This document shows positions 19,331 to 31,720 of a DNA stretch of 64,000 nt, in pieces (within the stretch, counting starts at the first letter, position 1; the number at the start of each line of letters is the position of its first letter). The position numbers and the translations under genes are program-made. The notes below the pieces were generated by a model that did no database searches, was not told the origin of the DNA, and was given only the letters and a program-made list of their open reading frames with translations. This DNA is from Acanthosoma haemorrhoidale (taxonomy: Eukaryota; Arthropoda; Insecta; Hemiptera; Acanthosomatidae): positions 86,759,189 through 86,823,188 of the forward strand of contig OV884009.1 of assembly GCA_930367205.1 (NCBI GenBank). The letters run 5' to 3'.

Positions 19331-21716
19331 AGAGTAACCCTCAAGGTGAGTTCCATCACTTTTCGTATTTAAGGTTTGTAAGCAAAAACGGAGCACTGAT
19401 GCAGTAAAAAGACCCCATCCCAAAAAGTCTACATCTTCTATGCCTTATCCTACTTCAATAAGTAAATGAATGATGGAACCGGGCAGTAAGAACAATCAAA
19501 GGAATTATGAGGATGAGAGAAGAAATATACAACAGTAGATACGATGTGATGGAGGCAACCTCCCGTATATGGGTTATTGTACATTTACGGCAGGATACTT
19601 CCTTTACTTCGAATCTAAATTCTTTCATTCCTTCGTTCATTCCTGTACTGAAATTCATTCATGTGATCATCAATTGCAGCTGGCAGGCAACCAGGTTACC
19701 AACTCGCTTTAACTTATCATATAAACTTAGTCATAGGCACCCATATTGTTACCCGATTGTGAGCTCCACCACCTGGTCCTGTTTTTAATGCATACATTTT
19801 TTTCTGTGATTAAATTTTGTAAGCTTGTAAGGTCTTCATAAATATGTAGCACTGATGCAGTAAAAGGAGCCTATGCCAAATAATCTTTATGTTCTATACA
19901 TTTGCCTTAATTTTAATAAGTAAATGAAGGGTGGCAGAGATAAACATGATTAATAAGAAACAGCAAAAGAAGTTTGATGAGGTGAGAAAAAAGATAAAAT
20001 GGCAGATACAAAGTGTAGGAAGTAGCCTGCCATCTTTGTTGGACTTTACACAGATACTTGTAAGGCTTCCATAAAATGCAGCATTGATGTAGTACAAGGA
20101 GCCTATCTCACCTAATCTATGTCTTCTAAACATTTCTAATTTTAATACGTAAATGGGATGTGGCGGAATTGTACAAAGCTAATAAGGAATATCAACAGAG
20201 GTATGAAGATGGCAGATAAACGAAAAGATGGCATTCATGAGTTGTACTCTATCTCTATTTAAGTTAGTCAAAGGCACCTATTTTGTTATCCGAATGTGAG
20301 GTCCATCACCTAGTCCTGTTTTCAATGTATACATTTTTTTTCTGTGATTAAATTTTGTAAGCTTGTAAGGTCTTCTTTATATGGAGCACTAGTGCAGTAC
20401 AAACAGCCCATCCAAATCATTCTATATGGTCAACGCATTTTCTTTATGCAATAGGTAAATGAAGGATGGAAGAGGTACACAGTGGAAGTAAGAACTATCT
20501 AAAGAATTATGAGGAGGAGATAAGAGATATAGAAAGATAGAAACGAAGTGATGGAGGTAGCTTTCCATATATGTTTTATTTTCCATGTACGGGACGCTAC
20601 CTCCTTTATTTCGTACCTTAATTCTCAAGGTATCAAGCAAAGCCCCGATTAATCAATTCGTTGAAGTCCTGGAATTCATTCTTACGATTCTTCCATCATC
20701 AATTGCAGCTGACAGGTAACCAGGTTACCATAATTTAATCCTAGGCCCCTACCTTCTAATCCAAATATGAGCACCACCACCTTGTCCTGTTTTCAATGTA
20801 TAAATATTTTTGCTGTGATTAAATGTTGTAATCTTGTAATGTCTGTATTAATATGCGGTACGGATGCAATACTAGGAGCCTATGCCAAATTATCCTTGTA
20901 TCCTTCGTAATTCAAATGTAAGCTACATTACCTCGCCCTGTTTTCAATGGTTTTTTCCGTAATTGTTATTTTGTAAAATTGTAACGTTTTCTAATTTTAG
21001 TAAGTAAATGATTTTTGACAGAGGTGTACAGAGCCAATAAGGAATATCAACGGAGGTAGGAAGAGGGAAGACAAAACTGCAGATACGAAGTAGAGAAAGC
21101 ACCCTGCCATCTTTGGTGGACTATCCACGGATGACAGGGCACTTTCTTTATTTGGTATCTAGTTCTCTATACATCGATTCACTGGAATTCCTGCTTACCA
21201 CCATCGCATCATAGATTGACGTATTTGTTTAATGAGGGTACAATCTTGATTTAAGTTAATCTTAGGCCCCTATTCTGTAAACCGAAGGTGAGCTCCATCG
21301 CCTAGTCCTGTTTTCAATGTATAATTTTTTCAACGAAATTTAAGGCAATAAACTTGTAAGGCTTCCATATAATGCAGCATTGATGTAGTACAAGGAGCCT
21401 ATCTCACCTAATCTATGTCTTCTAAACAATTTCTAATTTTAATAAGTAAATGAGATGTGGCAGAATTGTACAGACCCAATAAGGAATGTCAACAGAGGTA
21501 TGTAGAGGTGAGAAAAAAGAAAAAACTGTAGATATGAAGTAGTGAGAGTAGCCTGTCATCTTCGCTGGGCTTTACAAAGATGGTGGAATAACCTCCGTTA
21601 CATCGTATTTAATTCTCGATACATCGATTCACTTGAATTCGTGCTTACCACCATCGCATCATAGATTGACGCATGTGGTTAATGAGGGTACCATCTTGAT
21701 TTTAGTTAATCTTAGG
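19331..21716 (+). repeat. Satellite locus C
   Basis: Successive diverged units have the same order of landmarks as loci A and D: GTGAGCTCCAYC, CCTGTTTTCAATGTATA, GTAAGGYCTTC, GATGTAGTACAAGGAGCCTAT, TTCTAA, AAGTAAATG, dyad, CATCGATTCACTGGAATTC and CCACCATCGCATCATAGATTGAC. Dyads lie at about 19538-19615, 20541-20616 and 21082-21159, with a decayed one near 21532-21610. At least two subfamilies are interleaved here: one with GGAGGTAGC/GCTACCTCC inner arms, and one with the locus-D-type CACCCTG/CAGGG arms. Confidence 0.8.
20541..20616. repeat. Hairpin dyad, satellite C subfamily 1
   Basis: The arms AACGAAGTG...GGAGGTAGC and GCTACCTCC...TTTCGTAC pair. The terminal ACGAA/TTCGT matches other loci, while the inner GGAGGTAGC/GCTACCTCC is private to this subfamily and still fully complementary. 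Confidence 0.7.
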
Positions 21717-22245
21717 CCACAGCTGGCGAACAGTTAAAGCAGACAAATCTATTAAACATAAACAAAAATGAATGTAATCATTCAGGTCATTCTCTATGAT
21801 GGGTCATTTTTTCCTGAATAAAAACTTTAGCCTGCTCAGCCTGATCTATCACGGCTTGCCATCAATTATTTTTTTTATCCATCCTTCCATTAGGTTTGGA
21901 ACCTTTATAATGGAGATCGGGATAACTTGGTCTATCAATCATCAGCTATTGATGTTATTCACACTACTTGCAACAATTTCGTCACCTTTGGATTGTACAG
22001 GACGAAGGCATGCTCGGTCAGTAAATCAAGAATGAGACATTTAATATTTGCATAATTTTATTTGTTAATCATATTTATTCTGAATACATATCCTAACCTA
22101 TTGTTTTTTACAGTAATTTAATACAAAACTTTGCTCAATTCAATGATTATCTGTACCGATACGAACTTGGATTATAACTAGGTATATGTGTGTGACTTGT
22201 TAAAATAAACATTTTTAGTCTATTTCAATTCTTTAAAAAATAAAG
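21717..22245. other. unannotated DNA
   Basis: No supported feature. The plus-strand 79-residue frame at 21796-22035 begins ATG but has no recognisable content. Confidence 0.4.
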
Positions 22246-22254
22246 TGTTCCATG

Positions 22255-22625
22255 TGTGAAAGTATTATCTTTCTAGTCTCACACTCACGTCCTAGTGGGA
22301 TTCTCTGCCTTTGTCTCGCTGAAGCTACCACATCCTTGGAATGGTTAGCTTCCATGCGGACGGTCTCTGGGGCCCTGCAAAATGTACGTAGTAGCGTCTC
22401 CCCATCGATCCAGTCTGCCTCTCTCCGGTTTACACTCGCCTTTGGGATCCAGACTGTTTTCGCCTACCCTCAGACACCGAGTGGGAATTCGTGGTCATCC
22501 CAAGACCAGACTACCTATGATACGAGTATCTACCATGTACCTCTCCTCCTGAACATAGTTCACTGTCGGGGCATATCTAAGAACTTATGGAATCAGATCA
22601 ATACAAAAAGCTGCCCCCAACTTGA
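22255..22625 (-). repeat. Possible diverged LTR fragment related to the solo-LTR family
   Basis: A block of about 38 bp around 22541-22578 (GTACCTCTCC..TGAACATAGT, then TGTCGGGGCA) matches the interior of the solo LTRs at 37.5, 42.7 and 57.6 kb in minus orientation. The remainder is more GC-rich than its flanks but does not align by eye, and no ends or target duplication were found. The 141-residue plus-strand frame across it (22252-22677) is therefore not called as a gene. Confidence 0.3.
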
Positions 22626-22689
22626 CCGCCTGCAAAGGTCAAAGACCACAGGTCTACCAATTTTATTTATTTCTTGACGCCCGCCGGGC

Positions 22690-23180
22690 AGCTGCCGGGC
22701 CAACGTCGATATATCGAATTCCTTGATAAATCGAAGTTACTTCTACATATCAAAGGACTGGTCTGAAAGACCTCTATATTTCGAATTTTTATTTTGCTTG
22801 GATTTGCACGGCACGTCTATGTTTCGAAGTTTTTATTGAGAAACCTCTATATATCAATGTTGTTTTGGGAACCTCAATAGCACTTAGACGAAACTTAGTT
22901 CGTCCTTTGAAAGACTATTGTCCTTATTGCAACTTGTAACCCCCGCCCAAAAATCACTTTTGTTTACAGTTTGTGATCAGTTACTATAACTGTGGTGGGT
23001 GGGATCTAAAGTTACAATCAAGAGATGACGAGAAAAGAACAGGTTTTCAAACTAGAGCTTATCGTATGTGTGCAAAAGGAGACTGCTATTCAATTTTCCG
23101 GAAATTATTTTATTGGTGTAGAACATAATGAAGCTCCTACCAACCTGTTCATGGTGGTTAAGGATCTAGTTAGAGGAAGA
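22690..23180 (+). mobile_element. Possible pogo/Tigger-like DNA transposon remnant
   Basis: Repeated short motifs of the type CTCTATATTTCGAA and TCTATGTTTCGAAG (about 22700-22860) resemble sub-terminal repeats of pogo-like elements. A short ATG frame at about 23025 encodes a Lys/Glu-rich, HTH-like start. No terminal inverted repeats or TA duplications could be confirmed, so this is tentative. Confidence 0.25.
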
Positions 23181-23197
23181 GAGAGGGAGAGAGAGTG

Positions 23198-23228
<31 letters not shown>

Positions 23229-23232
23229 GAGA
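23180..23232 (+). repeat. (GA)n simple repeat
   Basis: Purine-only GA-rich microsatellite with occasional GAAA/GTGA interruptions, followed by a poly-T run. Confidence 0.9.
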
Positions 23233-23234
23233 TT

Positions 23235-24215
23235 TGTTTATGTTTCTTTTTTTTAATTGGTTTTTAATATGCATTATGACCTTTAGGCCTATAAACAATA
23301 TTGATCAACTATTACATCAAAATCAGAAATTTTATTAACGCCATATTCCCTTTAATATTTAATTGGCCTGGTTATATATGACGTTTGCTGGTGTGATGTG
23401 AGTTGGGAAAGAGTTTGAAACTTCTCGGTCACCAAATAGATCCTAATCAATTTCATTCTACGGAGGAAAATGTGCTAAAGGCATAGGGCACTCTTGGCCA
23501 AAACACTATTGTAACCTTGAATTGCAGACGTGGCAATATTATTTAACATGTAAAAAACTCGTGAGAGTGAAATGTTTAATAACTTTAGTTGCGAGATCGT
23601 GCAGTTTAATACACTTCTTCTTACATTAGAGAACGTATCAAAATCGCTCTAACAATTCAAACATTTATTCTTATTTACAGCTGTGGTACTGTAGCACTCA
23701 CTGTTATACACTCCTTTGAACTCTCTTCTGCGGTAAACATTGTTTTCAAAGTCATTGCTCCTTGAAGTTCGACATAAGGAGGTAACAAACAAATCCTTCT
23801 GTAGTTTACCACATGGCTATAAAACGGCAAACAAGCTCTGTTACACTTGGGCCTAATTAGAAGAGGCAGTGGCTTACCAGGCACCACTAATAATCAACTA
23901 TTAACTCTTTAGGGAGGATCGGGAGTTGGCGTAAGTAGCTTACTCACAAGTAGGCTGCTGCTATTGTGATCCTATTAACTCAGTCCTGGCTCCCAGAAGC
24001 CAAACCTCTATATTGACTTAACCTCTTCTCTAATTAACGGAGTCGCTTCAACTTTCTTCAACTTATAATTATCAATCTTGAGTTCAAGCTACAATTATAA
24101 TACACCTTTGGTGTAATTTATGCTGGAACCCCTTCTTCATTGAAGGAACAATGCTCAACACAGATTGAAATTGACACTAGGAGCGAAGTATCTGCTCGAA
24201 ATAAATTCAATTAAA
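23235..24215. other. unannotated DNA
   Basis: No supported gene. The minus-strand 70-residue frame at 23675-23887 is unrecognised. Confidence 0.4.
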
Positions 24216-24225
24216 TGTATAATAT

Positions 24226-25985
24226 TCTTTATTGTGCTAAAATTACAATCTGCCTCATTAGGCAATAAGTAATTGAGATAAATGTTCTCATTCATACCAC
24301 ATTTACAATTCATCATTCACTCGCTCATTTATACAGTATTTACAAACACCCCAGAGGCCTCCCAAGTCCACATGTTTGTCTTGGGAAGTCCCCCACGTTC
24401 CTCCGTCAGCCGCGTCACCGGATACGAGCCAGTGGAGGCCGACGAAGAGCGCGAGAGCCAGAGATGCTTAGGATATGATTGGAGAAACTGGCCATTGCCA
24501 GCCAGGGCTCCCACTGTCACGCGATTATAGCAGGTCACGAGGACACTGTCGTTTCAGTCTCCGAGGATCATAGGGATGAGTGGTGCAGTGCAATGACTAC
24601 TATGGAAGGCTAAGGCTACTACGGCTACTATGGAATTTCATAAACTTGGAAGGGATGAGTTCAAGTATGTAAGGTATAATTTTTTTTTTTTTTAATCCTA
24701 GACCCCTTTATTTATTATACAATATGTGAGCAAAATGAACAAAATCAGTAAACAAGTTATTTAAAATCTCCTCTTGCTGCGATGCGCTGATGCATTCGAA
24801 TGAGGGTAGGATTACAATTACAATTCTTTGTGAACTTAAGATGGTATGTTAAGATCGTTGTGAAGGGTTTTGTTGCTTACATAGAAAGAGGCATTTACTA
24901 TTGTTCTCAGGACTTTTGATTGAAAGGATTGGATACGGTTTATGTTCGACTTTTTTGCTGTCCCCCATAGCTCTATTCCGTATGTACAGATTGGCTTGAG
25001 TATAACTTTGTAGATAAGTGATTTATTTTCTATTGAGAGATGGGATGTCCTTTGAAGTAGTCTGTAAAGTTGTCCAAAGCGTCTGTTTTGTTCTTGTCTT
25101 TTTAGCCTCGTATGTGGGTTCCAGGTCAGCCGTTTGCCGAGATGGAAGCCTAAATACCGTACTGTCTCGAATACAGGGAGAGGAATAGAATTAAAATAAA
25201 CTAATGGACAAGTCTTGTGACAAAGGGTGAAGGTAATGAGGGAACATTTTCCTTCATTAACTTTGATCCACCATTGGTTGCACCAATACTCGATATCTCA
25301 TCAAGGTGATTTTGAAGGTTATGGGATGCTATATCGGGAAATGGGTGGGATGACAAGACTGCAGTGTCATCTGCAAATGTGGCCAAGAAGGTATTGGTGG
25401 TAGAGAGGACATCAGCGGTGTATAGATTATAGAGGATAGGACCCAGGACGCTGCCCTGTGGAACTCCTGCTTTTATGGGATAGTAGTTAGAATATTCTAA
25501 ACAACGAACTTGGAAGAAACGGTTTGAAAGGTAGGCCTGTAGGATTAGGAAAAGGGTCTGTGGTAAATATATTTTGAGCTTGTAAAGCTAACCTGCGTGG
25601 CAGACCCTGTCAAAAGCTTGAGCTATATCAAGAAAGGCTGCAGTGCAATACTGTTTGGTTTCAAGGGCGAAGGGGATGTCAACGGGAAGACCTTGTTGAG
25701 CAGTGGAATGTCGTTGACGGAAACCAAACTGGTGTGTAGGAAGAAGGTTTTTGGATTCAACAATTGGAAGTAGACGTTTTAATAGGAGTTTCACAAATAT
25801 TTTTGAGAGGATAGGGAGGCTAATTGGGCAGTAAGATGAGGCGTCATTGGGTGGTTTCCGGGTTTGGCGAATAGGACAATAATGGAATGTTTCCAGAGGA
25901 GAGAAAAAGTGCGTCGTTTGGTTAGTAATAATATATGTAGGTTAGGAAGATTATGGTTTTAGGAGGAAGTTGTTTGAGAATGTAT
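24226..25985 (-). mobile_element. Jockey-type LINE (b), 5'-truncated, decayed
   Basis: The 3' end lies at about 24226 (AATAAAG on the minus strand). A 3' UTR is shared with copies c, d and e, and the C-terminal half of ORF2 extends up to about 25985. RT content is seen in pieces of several frames. The segment 25588-25794 carries the LLPTHQFGFR and FLDIAQAFDRV palm motifs (conserved Asp). The segment 25201-25390 carries the catalytic F-A-D-D. Between them, the minus strand of about 25390-25480 keeps a Gly-Val-Pro-Gln-Gly-Ser-like motif. Several indels break the frame. ORF1 and the endonuclease are absent. The copy is interrupted by a 165-bp insertion (24678-24842). Confidence 0.9.
24678..24842 (-). 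mobile_element. Short poly(A) retro-insertion inside jockey copy b
   Basis: Comparison with copy d (about 52190-52205) shows this segment is extra. It is flanked by GGTAT on both sides (24673-24677 and 24843-24847). On the minus strand it ends with AATAAA followed about 15 bases later by a run of A, so it is a reverse-transcribed insertion. It carries no recognisable tRNA head. It could be a 5'-truncated LINE tail, a SINE or a processed transcript fragment. Confidence 0.7.
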
Positions 25986-27690
25986 ATACTATGTAAATTT
26001 GAGTACATATCTGAAATCAGTTGCAGTCAACTAGATGTGGTACCTACGCATTGACAGATTCACCACCAGTAATAATAGCTACTATAAAACTAGCTTGATT
26101 CTTTCTCCAAGAAAATAATCATTTAAAAAGAAGGTCTGATTTTTTCAAATATTATGCTATTTTTATAGTTTTACTTGGTATTGTCAAAAATAGCGTATTC
26201 TACGCCCTATCCCCGATCTTCTATATGTATTTGTTTGTCTAGTGAGGGAAGAGGAAATTTTCTTATGAGTGCAAAAGATTTCCATAAATGTTTCAGTGTT
26301 TTTCTCACCAAAAAAAAAATGCTTATTAGTTTTTTTAAAAAACGCTTCTATTTTATCATGGAATATTTGTTAGGCAATTCAAAATAAAATTGGAACAACC
26401 CCAGCTTATTACAAGTACTTCCTAAATAATGTAACATGTAATGTAAAAAAGTTAATTTTTTAATATAAAAGTCAGACGACGGAATAGAGCCATATTAAGT
26501 TAATATGCTAGCGTGGTGTAGGGGAGGCGTGTGCTAGGGGATTCATGCCGTTTTCCCTTGTAAATTCCCAGGATTACCCGGCCTAATTTACCCTTCCTTG
26601 CTAAAATCTTCTTCATAAAGCTGCTTCATATTCATATCTCGCTGTACCCTACCTCTTTCAAGTTCAGCAAATAGACCTTGACCCTTGGATTTTTCATTTA
26701 TAACTTTATTTTACATTTATAGTTAACCAGGTTATTTTTTAAATACATATGCTACGTAAATATAAACATATTAAAGCATGTAGATCATTTAAAAAATGAA
26801 TTATTGTAATTTCTACCATATTAATTAGATGATAATGAAAACTGGGTATGGGCGATCATGAATGCTTAATATATTCGTTTAAGCTTCTGACATTAAAAAC
26901 GCATCGTCCAAAATGTATATAGTATATGTATGATATAAATACTAATTCTGATTTGATGTAACTTATTATCGTCTTTAATGAATCCTGAACAACGGGGAAA
27001 ATATTAGAACTTTAAATATTGTATTGCTTCTGAATTGGTAACGGGACTTCAAAGTGTGTTGAACGGACATTTTTTTTTGTACATTCCGTAATTTTATTTT
27101 AACCAAAAACTAAGTAAGCAAATTCAAAAGAGCTGTGAAATAGAAATTTAGTATTGGGATTTTTGGGATTGTGAAGCGGTCTAAGTGACTACGAAGGAGG
27201 CAAGGAGGCGAGAGAGGCTAGTTTCACAGACGGTTTGCTCCGGCTTCTGTGCTTGGCAGATAGCAGGCCACTTAGCAGCTGCACTGCCAAGCTGCACCGT
27301 TCCAAGGGTTTTCTTTTCTCACTTTTCCTCCATGTGCTAATGTACAGATCTAATTAAACACACCAAGTTAATTAATTAAAAGATAATTTTCATTTTAATA
27401 GCAGGACTGGTATAGCAAAAACCAGATTGTATTTTACCGACGAAATTATAACCATTTTTTTTATTATTCTATCCAGCAGATAAAAATAACGCCGAAGGTT
27501 GAATAATGATTGTATTGCCTGTATAAACGCGTTTTATTCTCGTTTACTTATAATCGTTTTTTTTTTAAGAAAAAGAAATGGCCAACATGTATACAAAAAC
27601 AATTTAAAGTGAGACATGTTCAAGTGCAGCAAGAATATATAATTTCTTTTCATTACTTATGTTTTTGTGCAAAATAAGGAAGAGAAAAAA
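25986..27690. other. unannotated DNA
   Basis: Mostly AT-rich with no long frame. A GC-richer island at about 27170-27310 stands out but has no recognisable coding content. Confidence 0.4.
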
Positions 27691-27699
27691 CAGAAATTT

Positions 27700-30600
27700 A
27701 AAACCTAATGTATATGTTCTTAACAATGTCTAATTTTAATACGTAAATGGGATGTGGCAGAAGAGTACAAAGCCAATAAGGAATATCAACAGAGGTATGA
27801 AGATGGCAGATAAACAAAAAGACGGCCGATACGAAGTAGAGCAAGCACCCTGCCATCTATGGTGGACTATCCACGGATGACAGGGTGCTTGTTTTACTTC
27901 GCATCTAATTCTCAATACATCGATTCACTGGAGTTCGTGCTTTCCACCATCGCATCATAGATTGACGCATTTGTTTAATGAAGGTACAGTCCTAATTTGA
28001 GTTAATCTTATGTCCCCATTTTGTAACCCAACGGTGAGCTCCACCGCCTAGTCCTGTTCTCAATGTATAATTTTTTCAACGAAACTGAAAGTAATAACTT
28101 GTAAGGCTTCCTTAATATGCACGATTGATGTAGTACAAGGAGCCTATGTCACCTAATCTATGTGTTCTAAACAATTTCTAATTTTAATACATAAATGGGA
28201 TGTGGCAGAAGTGTACAAAGCCAATAAGGAATATGAACAGAGGTATGAAGATGGCAAATAAACAAAAAGACGGCCGATACGAAGTAGAGCAAGCACCCTG
28301 CCATCTATGGTGGACTATCCACGGATGACAGGGTGCTTGCTTTACTTCACATCTAATTCTCAATACATCGATTTACTGGAGTTCATGCTTTCCACCATCG
28401 TATCATAGATTGACGCATTTGTTTAATGAGGGTACAGTCCTAATTTGAGTTAATCTTATGTCCCCATTTTGTAACCCAACGGTGAGCTCCACCGCCTAAT
28501 CCTGTTCTCATTGTATAATTGTTTAAACGAAATTAAAGGTAATAACTTGTAAGGCTTCCTTAATATGCACGATTGATGTAGTACAAGGAGCCTATGTCAC
28601 CTAATCTATATGTTCTAAGCAATTTCCAATTTTAATACGTAAATGGGATGTGGCAGAAGTGTACAAAGCCAATAAGGAATATGAACAGAGGTATGAAGAT
28701 GGCAAATAAACAAAAAGACGGCCGATACGAAGTAGAGACAGCACCCTGCCGTCTTTGGTGGACTATCCACGGATGACAGGGTGCTTGCTTTACTTCGCAT
28801 CTAATTCTCAATACATCGATTCACTGGAGTTCATGCTTTCCACCATCGTATCATAGATTGACGCATTTGTTTAATGAGGGTACAGTCCTAATTTGAGTTA
28901 ATCCTAGGCCCCCATTTTGTAACCCAACGGTGAGCTCCACCGCCTAGTCCTGTTCTCAATGTATAATTTTTTAAACGAAACTGAAGGTAATAACTTGTAA
29001 GGCTTCCTTAATATGCACGATTGATGTAGTACAAGGAGTCTATCACCTAATCTATATGTTCTAAACAATTTCTAATTTTAATAAGTAAATGGGATGTGGG
29101 AGAAGTGTACAGATCCCATAAGGAATATTAACCGAGGTATGAAGATGGCAGATAAACGAAAAGACGGCAGATACGAAGTAGAGAATGCACCCTGCCATCT
29201 ATGGTGAACTATCCACGGATGACAGGTTGCTTGCTTTACTTCGCATCTATTTCTCAATACATCGATTTACTGGAGTTCGTGCTTTCCACCATCGCATCAT
29301 AGATTGACACATTAGTTTAATGAGGGTACAGTCCTAATTTGAGTTAATCCTAGGCCCCCATTTTGTAACCCAACGGTGAGCTCCACCGCCTAGTCCTGTT
29401 CTCAATGTATAATTTTTTAAACGAAACTGAAGGTAATAACTTGTAAGGCTTCCTTAATATGCACGATTGATGTAGTACAAGGAGTCTATCACCTAATCTA
29501 TATGTTCTAAACAATTTCTAATTTTAATAAGTAAATGGGATGTGGGAGAAGTGTACAGATCCCATAAGGAATATTAACCGAGGTATGAAGATGGCAGATA
29601 AACGAAAAGACGGCAGATACGAAGTAGAGAAAGCACCCTGCCATCTATGGTGAACTATCCACGGATGACAGGGTGCTTGCTTTACTTCGCATCTATTTCT
29701 CAATACATCGATTTACTGGAGTTCGTGCTTTCCACCATCGCATCATAGATTGACACATTAGTCTAATGAGGGTACAGTCCTAATTTGAGTTAATCCTAGG
29801 CCCCCATTTTGTAACCCAACGGTGAGCTCCACCGCCTAGTCCTGTTCTCAATGTATAATTTTTTAAACGAAACTGAAGGTAATAACTTGTAAGGCTTCCT
29901 TAATATGCACGATTGATGTAGTACAAGGAGTCTATCACCTAATCTATATGTTCTAAACAATTTCTAATTTTAATAAGTAAATGGGATGTGGGAGAAGTGT
30001 ACAGATCCCATAAGGAATATTAACCGAGGTATGAAGATGGCAGATAAACGAAAAGACGGCAGATACGAAGTAGAGAAAGCACCCTGCCATCTATGGTGAA
30101 CTATCCACGGATGACAGGGTGCTTGCTTTACTTCGCATCTATTTCTCAATACATCGATTTACTGGAGTTCGTGCTTTCCACCATCGCATCATAGATTGAC
30201 ACATTAGTCTAATGAGGGTACAGTCCTAATTTGAGTTAATCCTAGGCCCCCATTTTGTAACCCAACGGTGAGCTCCACCGCCTAGTCCTGTTCTCAATGT
30301 ATAATTTTTTTAACGAAACTGAAGGTAATAACTTGTAAGGCTTCCTTAATATGCACGATTGATGTAGTACAAGGAGCCTATGTCACCTAATCTATATGTT
30401 CTAAACAATTTCTAATTTTAATAAGTAAATGGGATGTGGGAGAAGTGTACAGATCCCATAAGGAATATTAACCGAGGTATGAAGATGGCAGATAAACGAA
30501 AAGACGGCAGATACGAAGTAGAGAAAGCACCCTGCCATCTATGGTGAACTATCCACGGATGACAGGGTGCTTGCTTTACTTCGCATCTATTTCTCAATAC

Positions 30601-31720
30601 ATCGATTTACTGGAGTTCGTGCTTTCCACCATCGCATCATAGATTGACGCATTTGTTTAATGAGGGTACAGTCCTAATTTGAGTTAATCCTAGGCCCCCA
30701 TTTTGTAACCCAACGGTGAGCTCCACCGCCTAGTCCTGTTCTCAATGTATAATTTTTTAAACGAAACTGAAGGTAATAACTTGTAAGGCTTCCTTAATAT
30801 GCACGATTGATGTAGTACAAGGAGCCTATGTCACCTAATCTATATGTTCTAAACAATGTCTAATTTTAATAAGTAAATGGGATGTGGCAGAAGTGTACAA
30901 AGCCAATAAGGAATATGAACAGAGGTATGAAGATGGCAGATAAACAAAAAGACGGCCGATACGAAGTAGAGAAAGCACCCTGCCATCTTTGGTGGACTAT
31001 CCACGGATGACAGGGTGCTTGCTTTACTTCGCATCTAATTCTCAATACATCGATTCACTGGAGTTCATGCTTTCCACCATCGTATCATAGATTGACGCAT
31101 TTGTTTAATGAGGGTACAGTCCTAATTTGAGTTAATCCTAGGCCCCCATTTTGTAACCCAACGGTGAGCTCCACCGCCTAGTCCTGTTCTCAATGTATAA
31201 TTTTTTAAACGAAACTGAAGGTAATAACTTGTAAGGCTTCCTTAATATGCACGATTGATGTAGTACAAGGAGCCTATGTCACCTAATCTATATGTTCTAA
31301 ACAATGTCTAATTTTAATAAGTAAATGGGATGTGGCAGAAGTGTACAAAGCCAATAAGGAATATGAACAGAGGTATGAAGATGGCAGATAAACAAAAAGA
31401 CGGCCGATACGAAGTAGAGAAAGCACCCTGCCATCTTTGGTGGACTATCCACGGATGACAGGGTGCTTTCTTTACTTTGTATCTAATTCTCAATACATCG
31501 ATTCACCGAAATTCGAGCTTGCCACCATCGCTTCAGAGATTGACGCATTTGTTTAATGAGCGTATAGTCTTGATTTTTTCTCCCGTAATTCAAGAAAATA
31601 AACTTGTTACCCCTCGTTATAATACAGCACTGATGTAGTACAAGGAGCCTCCTATCTCCCCTAATCTATATGTTCTAAACGATTCCTAATTGTATGTATA
31701 TGAGATCTGGCAAATGTTTA
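27700..31720 (+). repeat. Satellite array D, 446/448-bp units
   Basis: This is a head-to-tail array. The dyad start recurs at 27828, 28276, 28724, 29170, 29616, 30062, 30510, 30958 and 31406, giving periods of 448, 448, 446, 446, 446, 448, 448 and 448. The 446-bp variant has GAGTCTATCACC where the others have GAGCCTATGTCACC, and it lies in the centre of the array. Neighbouring central units are almost identical, as expected from recent unequal exchange. The left edge starts within a unit at about 27700, and the last unit decays after about 31490. Repeated 61-residue minus-strand frames (28615, 30849) are by-products of the repeat. Confidence 0.95.
27828..27905. repeat. Hairpin dyad, satellite D
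   Basis: A 78-bp near-perfect inverted repeat. The outer arms are GATACGAAGTAGAGCAAGCA and TGCTTGTTTTACTTCGCATC, and the middle arms are CACCCTGCCATC and GATGACAGGGTG. An inner GTGGA-CTA-TCCAC mini-hairpin closes the loop. Only a few mismatches interrupt the stem. Equivalent copies occur in all nine units of the array. Confidence 0.9.

Noticed and set aside
22252..22677. 141-residue plus-strand frame
   Set aside because: It overlaps a block resembling the solo-LTR family in the opposite orientation, and no domain is recognisable.
28615..31034. Near-identical 61-residue minus-strand frames in array D
   Set aside because: By-product of the 448-bp satellite; absent from units with one or two substitutions.
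27700..31720. CRISPR-like array
   Set aside because: The period is about 447 bp and there are no short repeats separated by unique spacers. The sequence is a eukaryotic satellite.
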